Of a stretch of DNA of 64,000 nt, positions 44,535 to 53,157 are shown in pieces. The first letter of the stretch is position 1. Each line of letters begins with the position of its first letter. The stretch comes from Paenibacillus tianjinensis (lineage in GTDB: Bacteria > Bacillota > Bacilli > Paenibacillales > Paenibacillaceae): the NCBI RefSeq assembly GCF_017086365.1, contig NZ_CP070969.1:1178001-1242000 (forward strand). Direction: 5' to 3'. The notes beneath the pieces were generated by a model. The model was given only the letters and a program-made list of their open reading frames with translations. It was not told where the DNA came from and made no database searches. Position numbers and translations under genes: made by a program.

Positions 44535-45720
44535 AGAGTCTTCACTTCAGCGCACGCTGGGGCAAAAGTGGATTGCCCCGCGTGTGCGGGAGATTGCGCC
44601 TTCGGGCATCCGCGCTTTTTTTGATCTTACTGCCGGTAACAACGATATAATATCACTCGGTGTGGGGGAGCCGGATTTCGCAACGCCAGAGCATATAAGA
44701 GCTGCCTGCATCCGGGCGCTTGAGCGCGGAGAAACTATGTATACGCCAAATGCCGGGCTGCCGGAGCTGCGGGAGGAAATTGCCCGTTATCTGCATAACG
44801 GGTTTGGGCTGCAGTATGATGCTGCAGACGAAGTGATCGTCACTGTAGGCAGCAGTGAAGCGCTGGATCTGGCACAGCGCGCCTTCACCGCTCCGGGTGA
44901 TGAAGTGATTATCCCTTCGCCCAGCTATATCGCCTATTCCCCGATTGCCCATCTGAACGGGGGCACACTGGTAGAGGTTGAGACTCCTGCGGAGCAGAGC
45001 TTTAAGCTGACGGCCGAAGCGCTGGAGAAGGTCATCACCCCGCGCTCCAAGCTGCTGATGCTGAACTTCCCGAGCAATCCTACAGGCGCGGTGATGTCTT
45101 ACGAAGACTGGCTGCCTATCGCCGAACTGGTTAAAAAGCATAACCTGCTGGTGCTCTCGGATGAAATCTATGCCGAGCTGACCTATGACAGCAGGCATGC
45201 CAGCATTGCTGCGCTTCCCGGCATGAAGGAGCGGACCATCGTGATCAGCGGCTTCTCGAAGGCCTTCGCGATGACCGGCTGGCGCGTAGGGTATGCCTGC
45301 GGCAACCGCGAGCTGCTGGCTGCAATGCTGAAGATTCATCAGTACACCGCGATGTGTGCGCCGGTACTGGGACAGATTGCAGCCCTTGAATCCCTGCGCA
45401 GCGGACTGCGCGACAAGGATCAGATGAAGGAATGTTTCCGGCAGCGCAGAACGCTGTTTGTGGAAGGTCTCCGCACCATCGGACTCCACTGCCATGAGCC
45501 GCAGGGGGCATTCTATGCCTTCCCGTCGATTGCCCATACGGGGCTGCAATCGGAAGAATTTGCCGTGCGGCTGCTGCGGGAAGCAGGCGTGGCTGCTGTT
45601 CCCGGGCATGTGTTCGGAAGCGGCGGAGAGGGGCACATCCGCTGCTCCTATGCGACCTCTACGGCCAAACTGAACGAGGCGCTGGAGCGGATGGAAGGAT
45701 TTATGAAGGTTAGAATATAA
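44527..45720 (+). CDS. Class I/II aminotransferase (PatA-like)
   Basis: This is a 397-residue PLP aminotransferase of the AspC/PatA type. Key blocks are ISLGVGEPDFATPEHI near residue 41, NFPSNPTGAVM near 178, VLSDEIYAELTY with the PLP Asp and Tyr, and the lysine in SGFSKAFAMTGWRVGY near 240. GGAGGTGA precedes the ATG inside the ddl end. Placed third in a MocR-ddl operon, it may supply or recycle an amino acid used in the wall; the substrate is unknown. Bacillus PatA acts on several amino acids including diaminopimelate precursors. Confidence 0.86.
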   Translation: MLKESSLQRTLGQKWIAPRVREIAPSGIRAFFDLTAGNNDIISLGVGEPDFATPEHIRAACIRALERGETMYTPNAGLPELREEIARYLHNGFGLQYDAADEVIVTVGSSEALDLAQRAFTAPGDEVIIPSPSYIAYSPIAHLNGGTLVEVETPAEQSFKLTAEALEKVITPRSKLLMLNFPSNPTGAVMSYEDWLPIAELVKKHNLLVLSDEIYAELTYDSRHASIAALPGMKERTIVISGFSKAFAMTGWRVGYACGNRELLAAMLKIHQYTAMCAPVLGQIAALESLRSGLRDKDQMKECFRQRRTLFVEGLRTIGLHCHEPQGAFYAFPSIAHTGLQSEEFAVRLLREAGVAAVPGHVFGSGGEGHIRCSYATSTAKLNEALERMEGFMKVRI

Positions 45721-45758
45721 CGGATTCCCTAACGGATACAACAATGGTAAAAATGTAA

Positions 45759-45787
45759 TTGTACGATCCTGTTATATCCCCTATAAT
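45759..45787 (+). promoter_or_regulatory. Strong promoter ahead of a short terminated transcript
   Basis: TTGTAC (45759-45764), 17 bases and TATAAT (45782-45787). The next element in this direction is a terminator at 45849-45877, so the transcript would be about 85 bases. Confidence 0.6.
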
Positions 45788-45793
45788 CCTAAA

Positions 45794-45877
45794 GGAAGAA
45801 ACAGGGATATGCAGTATAATAGCTTGCGGCCGCAGCATGTTGGCGATCGGCCCCTTCTTCGCAGAAGGGGCCTTTTT
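45794..45877 (+). ncRNA. Candidate small RNA or attenuated leader upstream of cobT
   Basis: Between a near-consensus promoter and an intrinsic terminator lie about 85 bases with no good open reading frame longer than some 35 codons. ATATCCC at 45775 is complementary to GGGATAT at 45803, though the first lies in the promoter. It has no cobalamin riboswitch core. It could be a small RNA or an attenuator; only the promoter-terminator pairing supports it. Confidence 0.35.
45849..45877 (+). terminator. Intrinsic terminator upstream of cobT
   Basis: GGCCCCTTCT (45849-45858) pairs exactly with AGAAGGGGCC (45863-45872), followed by T5. It ends either the aminotransferase transcript or the short transcript from 45794. 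Confidence 0.9.
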
Positions 45878-45920
45878 GCGTACGGAGCAGAACCCTATGA
45901 ACATAGCCGGCAATAGTTAC

Positions 45921-45949
45921 TTGAAGCACCTAAAATATGCGATTATACA
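45921..45949 (+). promoter_or_regulatory. Probable promoter of the cobTUS operon
   Basis: TTGAAG (45921-45926), 17 bases and TATACA (45944-45949) lie after the terminator and about 20 bases before the cobT ATG, so the leader would be very short. Confidence 0.5.
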
Positions 45950-45970
45950 TCAGCACAGGAGGAATAATCT

Positions 45971-47032
45971 ATGATCTCAGCAATTGAAGCAGTAATCGGA
46001 CGGATTGTCCCGGCCGATCAGGAAGCAATCCGGCGCGCGGAGCAGCGGCTGGATATACTGACTAAGCCGCCGGGCAGCCTTGGCCGGCTTGAGACGCTGG
46101 CCGTGCGGCTGGCGGGCATCTCCAAGACGGAACAGCCGGCTTACGGCAAACGCACGGTGGTGGTAATGGCTGCCGATCACGGCGTATGCAGTGAAGGGGT
46201 CAGCGCTTTTCCGCAGGAGGTCACCGTGCAGATGGCTTACAATATCCTCAGCGGCGGCGCAGGAGTGAATGTACTCGCCCGTCAGGCCGGTGCTGAGGTG
46301 AAGCTGGTGGATATCGGTGTGGGGGCGGACTTGAGCCATCCCGGGCTGATTGATCATAAAGTACGCTTCGGCAGCGGGAATATGGCACAGGGGCCTGCGA
46401 TGAGCCGGGAGGAAGCGCAGCGGGCTATTTTGGCCGGGATCAGCGTGGCTGAGGAAGCGGTGAAGAGCGGGACGGAGATTTTTATTACCGGCGAAATGGG
46501 CATCGGCAATACTACGGCCAGTGCTGCAGTTCTCTGCGCGCTGCAAGGCATTCCGGCAGACACGGCAGTAGGCCGGGGCACCGGGATTGATGATGAGCGG
46601 CTGCGTCATAAAATCGCCGTTGTGGAACGGGCGCTTCGGCTCAATGCCCCGGATGCCGGGGATGCCATCGATGTATTGTCCAAAGTAGGCGGGCTGGAGA
46701 TTGCCGGTCTTGCCGGTCTGATTCTTGGTGCGGCAGCGGCCGGAGTTCCCGTCGTTCTGGACGGCTTCATCTCCGGCGCAGCAGCTCTTGCTGCCAAGTC
46801 GCTTGCCCCGGAATCCATCCATTACATGATTGCCTCCCATGTTTCCGGCGAGCAGGGCCATAAGCTCATGCTGGAACGTCTGGGCCTGGAAGCGCTGCTT
46901 GACCTCGGGCTGCGCCTCGGTGAAGGAACAGGAGGAGTTCTCTGCCTGCATCTGATTGAAGCGGTCAGCCGGATTATGCGTGAAATGGCTACCTTTGAAA
47001 GCGCGGGGGTCTCCGGGGCGGAGAGCCGATGA
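45971..47032 (+). CDS. cobT: Nicotinate-nucleotide--dimethylbenzimidazole phosphoribosyltransferase
   Basis: CobT makes alpha-ribazole phosphate, the lower ligand nucleotide of cobalamin, from nicotinate mononucleotide and dimethylbenzimidazole. The 353-residue protein has the family blocks LTKPPGSLGRLE, VVMAADHGVCSEGVSAFPQEVT, GEMGIGNTT and the catalytic glutamate region LRLGEGTGG near residue 315. AGGAGG precedes the ATG. It overlaps cobU by four bases, so cobT-cobU-cobS are translationally coupled. Confidence 0.95.
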   Translation: MISAIEAVIGRIVPADQEAIRRAEQRLDILTKPPGSLGRLETLAVRLAGISKTEQPAYGKRTVVVMAADHGVCSEGVSAFPQEVTVQMAYNILSGGAGVNVLARQAGAEVKLVDIGVGADLSHPGLIDHKVRFGSGNMAQGPAMSREEAQRAILAGISVAEEAVKSGTEIFITGEMGIGNTTASAAVLCALQGIPADTAVGRGTGIDDERLRHKIAVVERALRLNAPDAGDAIDVLSKVGGLEIAGLAGLILGAAAAGVPVVLDGFISGAAALAAKSLAPESIHYMIASHVSGEQGHKLMLERLGLEALLDLGLRLGEGTGGVLCLHLIEAVSRIMREMATFESAGVSGAESR

Positions 47033-47577
47033 GCATTCTCGTAACAGGCGGGGCGCGCAGCGGTAAGAGCAGCTTTGCTGAGCGCCTGACACTGTCGCTG
47101 GCGGATGAAGCGTTGTATGTAGCAACCGGACAGGCGTTCGACAAAGAAATGAAGGCGCGGATCGCCCTGCACCGCCGGCAGCGCGAAGCAAATGGCGGCC
47201 AGTGGGAGACGCTGGAGGAGCCGCTTGATCTGCCGGCATTACTTGAGCGCCTCTCGGGCGGAAAGGCTGTACTTGTGGACTGTCTGACGCTCTGGCTCTC
47301 CAATGTGCTGCTGGACGTAGAGGGCGAGACGGACAGACAGGAGAGGGTAGAACAGGAGATCGCGAGGCTTGAGCAGAGCGTAGCCGCCTTCGAAGGGACG
47401 CTTGTTCTTGTGACAAATGAGGTCGGTGACGGCATCGTGCCGGAATATGCGCTCGGGCGGCTGTACCGGGATTTGGCCGGCAGGATGAATGCACAGCTGG
47501 CCCGGCACTGCCGTCAGGTCTTTCTGGTCACTGCCGGCATTCCGGTTGAATTGAAAAGCAGGGAGTACAAGCTGTGA
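47029..47577 (+). CDS. cobU: Adenosylcobinamide kinase / adenosylcobinamide-phosphate guanylyltransferase
   Basis: CobU phosphorylates adenosylcobinamide and then transfers GMP, giving adenosylcobinamide-GDP. The 182-residue protein has the P-loop GGARSGKS at residues 7-14, the YVATGQAFDKEM block, a conserved HRRQR segment (the usual GMP-accepting His region) and LVDCLTLWLSN. The GDGIVPE block near residue 137 is also typical. It lies between cobT and cobS with overlaps on both sides (ATGA and GTGA). Confidence 0.94.
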   Translation: MSILVTGGARSGKSSFAERLTLSLADEALYVATGQAFDKEMKARIALHRRQREANGGQWETLEEPLDLPALLERLSGGKAVLVDCLTLWLSNVLLDVEGETDRQERVEQEIARLEQSVAAFEGTLVLVTNEVGDGIVPEYALGRLYRDLAGRMNAQLARHCRQVFLVTAGIPVELKSREYKL

Positions 47578-48386
47578 GTGCACGGAGGGATGCCGCTGCT
47601 GCGTTTCAGTTTCTGTCCCGCTTCCCGGTTAAGGATGGCGGGGATTTCTCGCCGGAGCTGCTGCGGCGCAGCGTGGTCTATTATCCGCTGGTCGGTGCGG
47701 CAATCGGGCTTGTCACTGCGCTTGGTGCGGCCGCTGCTGTCTGGCTGCTGCCAGCCTGGCCTGCCGCTGTAATTACCCTCATCCTGTGGGTGGGACTTAC
47801 GGGCGGACTGCATCTGGACGGCTGGATGGACAGCGCCGATGCGCTGCTCAGCTACCGCTCGCGGGAGCGGATGCTGGAGATTATGAAGGACAGCCGCGTG
47901 GGAGCCATGGGTGTGCTGGCCTGCGTGCTGCTCCTGCTGCTTAAGGCTTCGCTGCTGGCAGCTTTTATCGGAGGCAGCCAGTATTATACGCTGCCGATGC
48001 TGCTGCTTCCGCCGGTCTGGAGCCGCTGGTACATGGTGCGGGCGATGGCCCGCTACCCTGCTGCCCGCGGCAGTGAAGGCCTGGCAGCGGGCTTCGCCGC
48101 GCTGCCGCTGAGGCAGGAGCGGCGCACGCTGCTGCTCGCCGCCCTGCTGACACTGCCCGCTGCCGCTGCGCCTTTGGCGCTCGGCGCGGGAGGCACGGCC
48201 TGGCCGCAGCAGCTGGCGGCGGCCTGCCTGGCTCCGCTTGCCGCGGTGGCCTGCGGCACCTTGACGGCGCGGCGGATCAGCAGCCGGCTCGGCGGGCTCA
48301 CCGGCGACGTGTACGGCGCGCTGAACGAGCTGCTGGAAGCAGTGGTACTGCTGCTTCTTGTGCTGCTGCAGCACAACCTGATGTAG
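47574..48386 (+). CDS. cobS: Adenosylcobinamide-GDP ribazoletransferase
   Basis: CobS is the membrane cobalamin synthase that joins adenosylcobinamide-GDP to alpha-ribazole. The 270-residue protein is largely hydrophobic (about seven helices). It starts AAFQFLSRFPV and carries the metal-binding block HLDGWMDSADALLS near residue 82, then RDSRVGAMG-like KDSRVGAMGVLA and an arginine-rich cytoplasmic stretch. The start is GTG, overlapping the cobU stop. cobQ follows after 74 bases. Confidence 0.93.
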   Translation: MSARRDAAAAFQFLSRFPVKDGGDFSPELLRRSVVYYPLVGAAIGLVTALGAAAAVWLLPAWPAAVITLILWVGLTGGLHLDGWMDSADALLSYRSRERMLEIMKDSRVGAMGVLACVLLLLLKASLLAAFIGGSQYYTLPMLLLPPVWSRWYMVRAMARYPAARGSEGLAAGFAALPLRQERRTLLLAALLTLPAAAAPLALGAGGTAWPQQLAAACLAPLAAVACGTLTARRISSRLGGLTGDVYGALNELLEAVVLLLLVLLQHNLM

Positions 48387-48460
48387 CTGGTTGCGGCTTA
48401 GCCGCAAGCCATACGCCGCAAGCCACATACCGAAAGCAGGAAGAGAGCGAGGACCCATAC

Positions 48461-50065
48461 ATGGAACAACAAACTGAACTACAACCACAGCAGCGGCCTG
48501 CGGCTGTGCTGATGATACAGGGAACGGCCTCGGATGTCGGCAAGAGCCTCGTTACCGCTGCCATTGGCCGGATTCTGGTACAGGACGGCTATCGCACTGC
48601 CCCATTTAAATCCCAAAACATGGCGCTCAATTCCTATGTCACGCTGGACGGCAAAGAAATCGGCCGGGCCCAGGGCATGCAGGCCGAGGCTTTCGGCATT
48701 ACAGCTACCACCGATATGAATCCGATTCTGCTGAAGCCTTCAGGCGAGATGAGCGCACAGATTGTAGTACACGGCGTGCCGCATGCGGCACTGAGTGCGC
48801 GGGAGTACCGCGAGAAGTTCCTTCCCGAGGCGAAGGAGACGGTGATGTCTGCGCTCGGACGGCTGCGTGACAGCTATGATGCCGTGTTGATGGAGGGCGC
48901 CGGAAGTCCGGCCGAGATTAACCTGAAGGCACGGGATATTGTGAATATGAATCTCGCAGGCTGGGCTGACGCTCCGGTATTACTGGTTGCGGATATTGAC
49001 CGTGGGGGCGTCTTCGCATTTCTGGTAGGCACCCTGGAGCTGCTGGAGCCGCATGAACGGGCACGCGTCAAAGGCTTCATCATCAACAAATTCCGCGGTG
49101 ATCTCTCCCTGCTGCAGCCGGGGCTGGACTGGCTGGAGGAGCGCACGGGTATTCCGGTGCTAGGCGTGCTGCCATTTCTGCCGCAGCTGCGGATCGAAGC
49201 GGAGGACTCCGTAGTTCTGGAAGGAACCTCGGGCCGATTGCAGCCCGGCAGCATTAAGGAGCTGGATATTGCGGTCATCCGCTATCCGCGAATCTCGAAT
49301 TTTACTGATTTTGATCCGCTGGAGGATGAACCGGATACCGCGGTGCGTTATGTGACCTCATCCGGAGAACTTGGCACACCGGATGCCATTATTTTGCCGG
49401 GCACGAAGAATACAGCAGCCGATCTTACGTTCCTTAGACAGCAAGGGTTCCCGGAAGCGATATGGCATGCGCTCCATCAGGGAACTCTCCAGCTCGCCGG
49501 AATCTGCGGTGGCTATCAGATGCTCGGGCAGAAGCTGCTGGATCCGGACGCTGTGGAGAGCGCAGAGCCGGGAGAAAGTGAGGGGCTAGGCTATCTCCCG
49601 CTGTCGACAGCTTTTCTGCAGCATAAAACGACCGTGCGGGTGAATGGTGTCCTGGCCGCCGGCCATCCGCTGCAATTAAGCGGAATCTCTACGGCGGCAG
49701 CGGCCAATATCGCAGTGAGCGGATATGAAATCCATATGGGAACAACGACAAATCTGGAGCCCGCCGCTGTGCGCAGCCTGTTCAGGCTGGAAGTTGCGGA
49801 TGGGCAGGAGCAGCTTGAAGGCTGGGGCTCACCTGACGGCAAGATATGGGGGACATACCTGCACGGCCTGTTCCATAATGATGAGCTGCGCCGCAGCTGG
49901 CTTGATGGTCTGCGGAAGGCTAAAGGGCTGACGCCGCTGGCAGCAACCTTCTCATCGGCAGAGCTGCGTGAACAGGAGTTTGACCGGCTGGCTGCATCTG
50001 TACGGGAGAACCTTGATATGGAGGCTGTGTACACAATTATGGGCCTGCCCAGGGAAGAGGAATAA
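48461..50065 (+). CDS. cobQ: Cobyric acid synthase
   Basis: CobQ amidates adenosylcobyrinic acid a,c-diamide at four positions to give cobyric acid, using glutamine and ATP. The 534-residue protein has an N-terminal dethiobiotin-synthetase-like domain (GTASDVGKS at about 21-29, then FKSQNMALNSYVT) and a C-terminal class I glutamine amidotransferase-like domain with the Cys in LAGICGGYQMLG and the His in YLHGLFHN. AGGAAGAGAG lies upstream of the ATG. It implies corrin ring synthesis or cobyrinate uptake outside this window. Confidence 0.95.
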   Translation: MEQQTELQPQQRPAAVLMIQGTASDVGKSLVTAAIGRILVQDGYRTAPFKSQNMALNSYVTLDGKEIGRAQGMQAEAFGITATTDMNPILLKPSGEMSAQIVVHGVPHAALSAREYREKFLPEAKETVMSALGRLRDSYDAVLMEGAGSPAEINLKARDIVNMNLAGWADAPVLLVADIDRGGVFAFLVGTLELLEPHERARVKGFIINKFRGDLSLLQPGLDWLEERTGIPVLGVLPFLPQLRIEAEDSVVLEGTSGRLQPGSIKELDIAVIRYPRISNFTDFDPLEDEPDTAVRYVTSSGELGTPDAIILPGTKNTAADLTFLRQQGFPEAIWHALHQGTLQLAGICGGYQMLGQKLLDPDAVESAEPGESEGLGYLPLSTAFLQHKTTVRVNGVLAAGHPLQLSGISTAAAANIAVSGYEIHMGTTTNLEPAAVRSLFRLEVADGQEQLEGWGSPDGKIWGTYLHGLFHNDELRRSWLDGLRKAKGLTPLAATFSSAELREQEFDRLAASVRENLDMEAVYTIMGLPREEE

Positions 50066-50186
50066 GAGTGTCCATGGCGATTTCTGCTGTTTATGGTGGC
50101 TGACTGGCCAAGATCGGCAGCGGGTATCTTGACCTAGCTCTGGTTGCGGGAATCACGTCCGCTCCAATAAGCTAGTGCGGCATTAT

Positions 50187-50235
50187 AAAAGGGACTCTCC
50201 GGAAGCTAGCAGCTTCCAGGGAGTCCCTTGGTTTG
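50187..50235. terminator. Bidirectional terminator between cobQ and the chemoreceptor
   Basis: AAGGGACTC pairs with GAGTCCCTT, with an inner GGAAGCT/AGCTTCC stem. The genes are convergent. Confidence 0.85.
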
Positions 50236-50262
50236 ATTGCAGATGTTATGATCGGGGCGGGG

Positions 50263-51951
50263 CTAAATTTTGAACTGCCGCACGGCTTCCTGCAGTCTGA
50301 CTGCTTGTTCGTGCAGATGCTCTACGGTCATTGCATGACCTTCCAGCTCCTGATACTGCCGGGATGAGTTCTCGGCAAGCGAGTCCGCATTGGAGCGGGA
50401 CTTGGCAGTAATCTGTGCCGCTTCCTCCACAGAGGCGCTGACTTCTTCGGTTCCGGCGGAGATTTGCTGAGTGGCAGCCGAGACGGACTGAATACTGTGG
50501 TTGATGCTCTGAATAAGAATGAGCAGCTGGTTGAAGGCATTTCCTGCTTCAACTACTTTGCTGACACCGGAAGAGACCTCCGAGTTTACGTGATTCATCT
50601 CTTCTACCGAACGGTTCATATCCTCCTGCAGACCCAGCAGGAAATCGCGAATCTGCTCATTGGATTCCTTCGACTGCTCGGACAGCTTGCGTACCTCTCC
50701 GGCAACAACGGCAAAACCCCGGCCATGCTCGCCTGCACGCGCTGCTTCAATCGAGGCATTCAGCGACAGCATTTGGATCTGCTTCGTAATCTCCGTAATT
50801 CCCTGAACAACTTCACCGATCATTTGCGACCGTTCGTTCATGATGCGGAATTGCTCCAGTGAATGCACAGAGGCAACCTCTACCTGGCGCATTTGCTCTA
50901 CTGCACTCTGGGCAATCTCATTGCCGCCCGTAGCCTCTGCGGAAGCTTCACTGATCTGCTCGGTAACCTCACCGGCGGCGGAAGCGATATGCTGGATGCC
51001 GACATTGATTTCATCCATGGCCCGGGAATTCTCCATAGCACTGCTGGCAATTGTGGCACTGCCTTTGCTGATCTCACTTACGGACTCAGAGGAACGCTGA
51101 GCCATTTCGTTCAGCACTTCAACCCGTGCTTTCAGATCATTGGCATCCGTGACGACGGTATTGGAGGTATCGAGAACCTGTCCAATCATATCTTTTAGCT
51201 TCTGGCCCATGCTGCGGAAGCTTTCAGACAGCTGGCTGACCTCATCGTTTCCTTGAATCACCAGTTCCTGAGTAAAGTCACCGCTGGCCATTTTGTTGCT
51301 GTATGCCGTAAGCTGGGTGAGCGGGCGGGTGATTCTGCGGCTCATGTAATAGGCGGCGGCAAGGCCGATAATCAGCGAAGCAAGTGTAATGGCCACACTG
51401 GTCCAGATAATGCTGTTGATTTTATCCTGAACAAAACCTACATCATAACTCACACCAATAATCATCGTGCTTCCGGGAATGCCAAGATAGGCTGTTTTAT
51501 GTATACCGTGACTGTCGCTATATGTATCGCTGAGTCCTGTTTTTCCTTTGGCGGCCTGCTGCATTGCAGAGGTTACGGTAAGGCTTTCTTCAGCCTTCAG
51601 CTTAGAGCCTTGATCGGCAGTCAATACAGTAGCTTTACCTTCGGCCAGATTAATCAGAAAGACTGTTTCTACATCATGCTGCTCTTTTTTATCTTTAAAA
51701 TAGAATTGAAGATTGGTTGCAGCCTGTTCGCTTTTATTCAGGGTCTGCTGTGCATGTGTTGCATTGATATTCTTGAATACATCTTGGGCAGCGCCAGACA
51801 GGAGCTTATTAATCTGCGGCATGACGTAGTTGTCGATCGTATTCATGGAAATAAAGTAGAAGCTGACACTTAGCACAAGAGACGTAAGCAATAATACGAC
51901 AAACAATAAGAGCGTGAACTTGCGGCTGATCGAATTTTTAAAACGTACCAT
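50263..51951 (-). CDS. Methyl-accepting chemotaxis protein
   Basis: This is a 562-residue membrane chemoreceptor. A first helix (about 12-34) precedes a compact extracellular sensor of about 150 residues resembling a single Cache-like domain. The second helix (about 187-209) leads into a HAMP domain starting MSRRITRPLTQLTAYSNKMASGDFT. The signalling domain has the hairpin-tip sequence IEAARAGEHGRGFAVVAGEVRKLSEQS, which contacts CheA and CheW. AAGGAGAG precedes the ATG. The ligand is unknown. The 396 bases upstream hold no other gene. Confidence 0.93.
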   Translation of the reverse strand: MVRFKNSISRKFTLLLFVVLLLTSLVLSVSFYFISMNTIDNYVMPQINKLLSGAAQDVFKNINATHAQQTLNKSEQAATNLQFYFKDKKEQHDVETVFLINLAEGKATVLTADQGSKLKAEESLTVTSAMQQAAKGKTGLSDTYSDSHGIHKTAYLGIPGSTMIIGVSYDVGFVQDKINSIIWTSVAITLASLIIGLAAAYYMSRRITRPLTQLTAYSNKMASGDFTQELVIQGNDEVSQLSESFRSMGQKLKDMIGQVLDTSNTVVTDANDLKARVEVLNEMAQRSSESVSEISKGSATIASSAMENSRAMDEINVGIQHIASAAGEVTEQISEASAEATGGNEIAQSAVEQMRQVEVASVHSLEQFRIMNERSQMIGEVVQGITEITKQIQMLSLNASIEAARAGEHGRGFAVVAGEVRKLSEQSKESNEQIRDFLLGLQEDMNRSVEEMNHVNSEVSSGVSKVVEAGNAFNQLLILIQSINHSIQSVSAATQQISAGTEEVSASVEEAAQITAKSRSNADSLAENSSRQYQELEGHAMTVEHLHEQAVRLQEAVRQFKI

Positions 51952-52238
51952 TTCATTCTCTCCTTCTTTTGTTTGGATGCATCGTATATCCCATTGCCCA
52001 TGCTTTACAGCAGGGCAGGCAGCAATATATTCCGTAGGTCCAGGTCATATATCAAGCTATCGTTTTCCGGGAATCTGACTGATAACTATTCTATAGAATT
52101 AACCTCCGGTTGAATAGTGAAAAATTGAATTATAAAGCATAATTTTCAGAAAAATATGAATAATTATCGAAAGAAATGCTAGTTTTACGAAAATAGGCGG
52201 ACAGCGCACTGGATTTACAGAAAATAAATTTCCATGGC

Positions 52239-52268
52239 TTGTTAGCTTTATATATGATAGAGTATTTA
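52239..52268 (+). promoter_or_regulatory. Possible promoter of the queuosine-precursor transporter
   Basis: TTGTTA (52239-52244), 18 bases and TATTTA (52263-52268) precede the riboswitch. The match is only fair. The stretch 51952-52238 is AT-rich and holds nothing else I can support. Confidence 0.35.
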
Positions 52269-52294
52269 TGTTTTTGTTTCTTACAAACTAAATA

Positions 52295-52335
52295 ACCGCG
52301 GTTCGTAACCATCCCGCGTAACCAAAACTAGGAGG
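52295..52335 (+). promoter_or_regulatory. PreQ1-I riboswitch
   Basis: Stem P1 is CGCGG (52297-52301) with CCGCG (52314-52318), enclosing a loop with GTAACC. The A-rich strand ACCAAAACT follows and runs straight into the ribosome binding site AGGAGG (52330-52335). This order (G-C stem, loop, A-rich tail, Shine-Dalgarno) is that of the small class I preQ1 aptamer, as in Thermoanaerobacter tengcongensis. The gene it controls is a queuosine-precursor transporter. Binding of preQ1 should hide the ribosome binding site. Confidence 0.85.
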
Positions 52336-52347
52336 CTTCAGAGAAAC

Positions 52348-53070
52348 ATGTTTAATCTGCTGTGGGGTATTTTATTTGTGGTGGTCAATTTTGCTTTCTT
52401 TCTGCTCTGCTACCGCCTGTTCGGTAAAAAAGGCTTATATGCCTGGGTCGGAGTTGCGACGGTTATTGCCAATATACAAGTGGCGAAGACCATTGAAATG
52501 CCGCTGGGAATAGTAATGACACTCGGCAACACCATGTATGTAACGCTGTATATGACCAGCGATTTGCTGAATGAGAAGTACGGGCGTTCAGAAGCCCGCA
52601 ATGCAGTCTGGTTCGGTTTCTTCACACTGCTGATGACGACGGTAATTATGCAGATGGTTCTGAAGTTCGAGCCGCAGGAGACAGATATTGCCCAATCATC
52701 TCTGGAGACCATCTTCGGCATGATGCCGCGTCTGGCATTGGCTAGTCTTACCGCCTACTTTATCAGTCAGTTTCTGGACGTGCGGCTTTATTCATGGATA
52801 CGCCAATATTTCAGCAGCTCACGCCAACTCTGGATTCGTTCGAACGGCAGCACCATGATCAGTTCCTTTGTAGATACGCTGATTTTCTGCTTGATTGCCT
52901 TTGCCGGATTTTACGACTTAAAGGTATGGACCGAAATTTTGCTGACGACCTACTTATCGAAATTCCTGCTGACGGCTGCAGGTACGCCGATCCTTTATAT
53001 TGCCCGTTCCTTCCGCTTTGCTGAAGAGACTGAGGCCCGCAGGGACACGGAAGCACGGATTGATTTATAG
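52348..53070 (+). CDS. Queuosine precursor transporter, YhhQ/VUT-1 family
   Basis: This is a 240-residue membrane protein with about six helices of the COG1738 (YhhQ, vitamin uptake-like) family, which imports queuosine precursors such as preQ0 or preQ1. Family blocks are ATVIANIQVAKTIEM, LGNTMYVTLYMTSDLLNEKYG and STMISSFVDTLIFCLIAF. The gene is preceded by a preQ1-I riboswitch that overlaps its AGGAGG, which supports the transport role and predicts repression when preQ1 is plentiful. Confidence 0.93.
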   Translation: MFNLLWGILFVVVNFAFFLLCYRLFGKKGLYAWVGVATVIANIQVAKTIEMPLGIVMTLGNTMYVTLYMTSDLLNEKYGRSEARNAVWFGFFTLLMTTVIMQMVLKFEPQETDIAQSSLETIFGMMPRLALASLTAYFISQFLDVRLYSWIRQYFSSSRQLWIRSNGSTMISSFVDTLIFCLIAFAGFYDLKVWTEILLTTYLSKFLLTAAGTPILYIARSFRFAEETEARRDTEARIDL

Positions 53071-53092
53071 AACGGGCTTAGCGCCCATATAG

Positions 53093-53131
53093 AAAAGCAG
53101 CAAGCCCCGAAAGCGGAGCTTGCTGCTTTTT
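53093..53131. terminator. Bidirectional terminator
   Basis: AAAAGCAGCAAGC pairs exactly with GCTTGCTGCTTTT. It separates the transporter from the convergent M24 peptidase. Confidence 0.93.
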
Positions 53132-53157
53132 GGTATGAATGGCTGGAAAACGGCTGT

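Noticed and set aside
45977..47494. 505-codon open frame on the minus strand opposite cobT and cobU
   Set aside because: The plus strand encodes two unmistakable enzymes with correct motifs and overlaps. The minus frame has no recognisable domain and reflects GC-rich codon usage.
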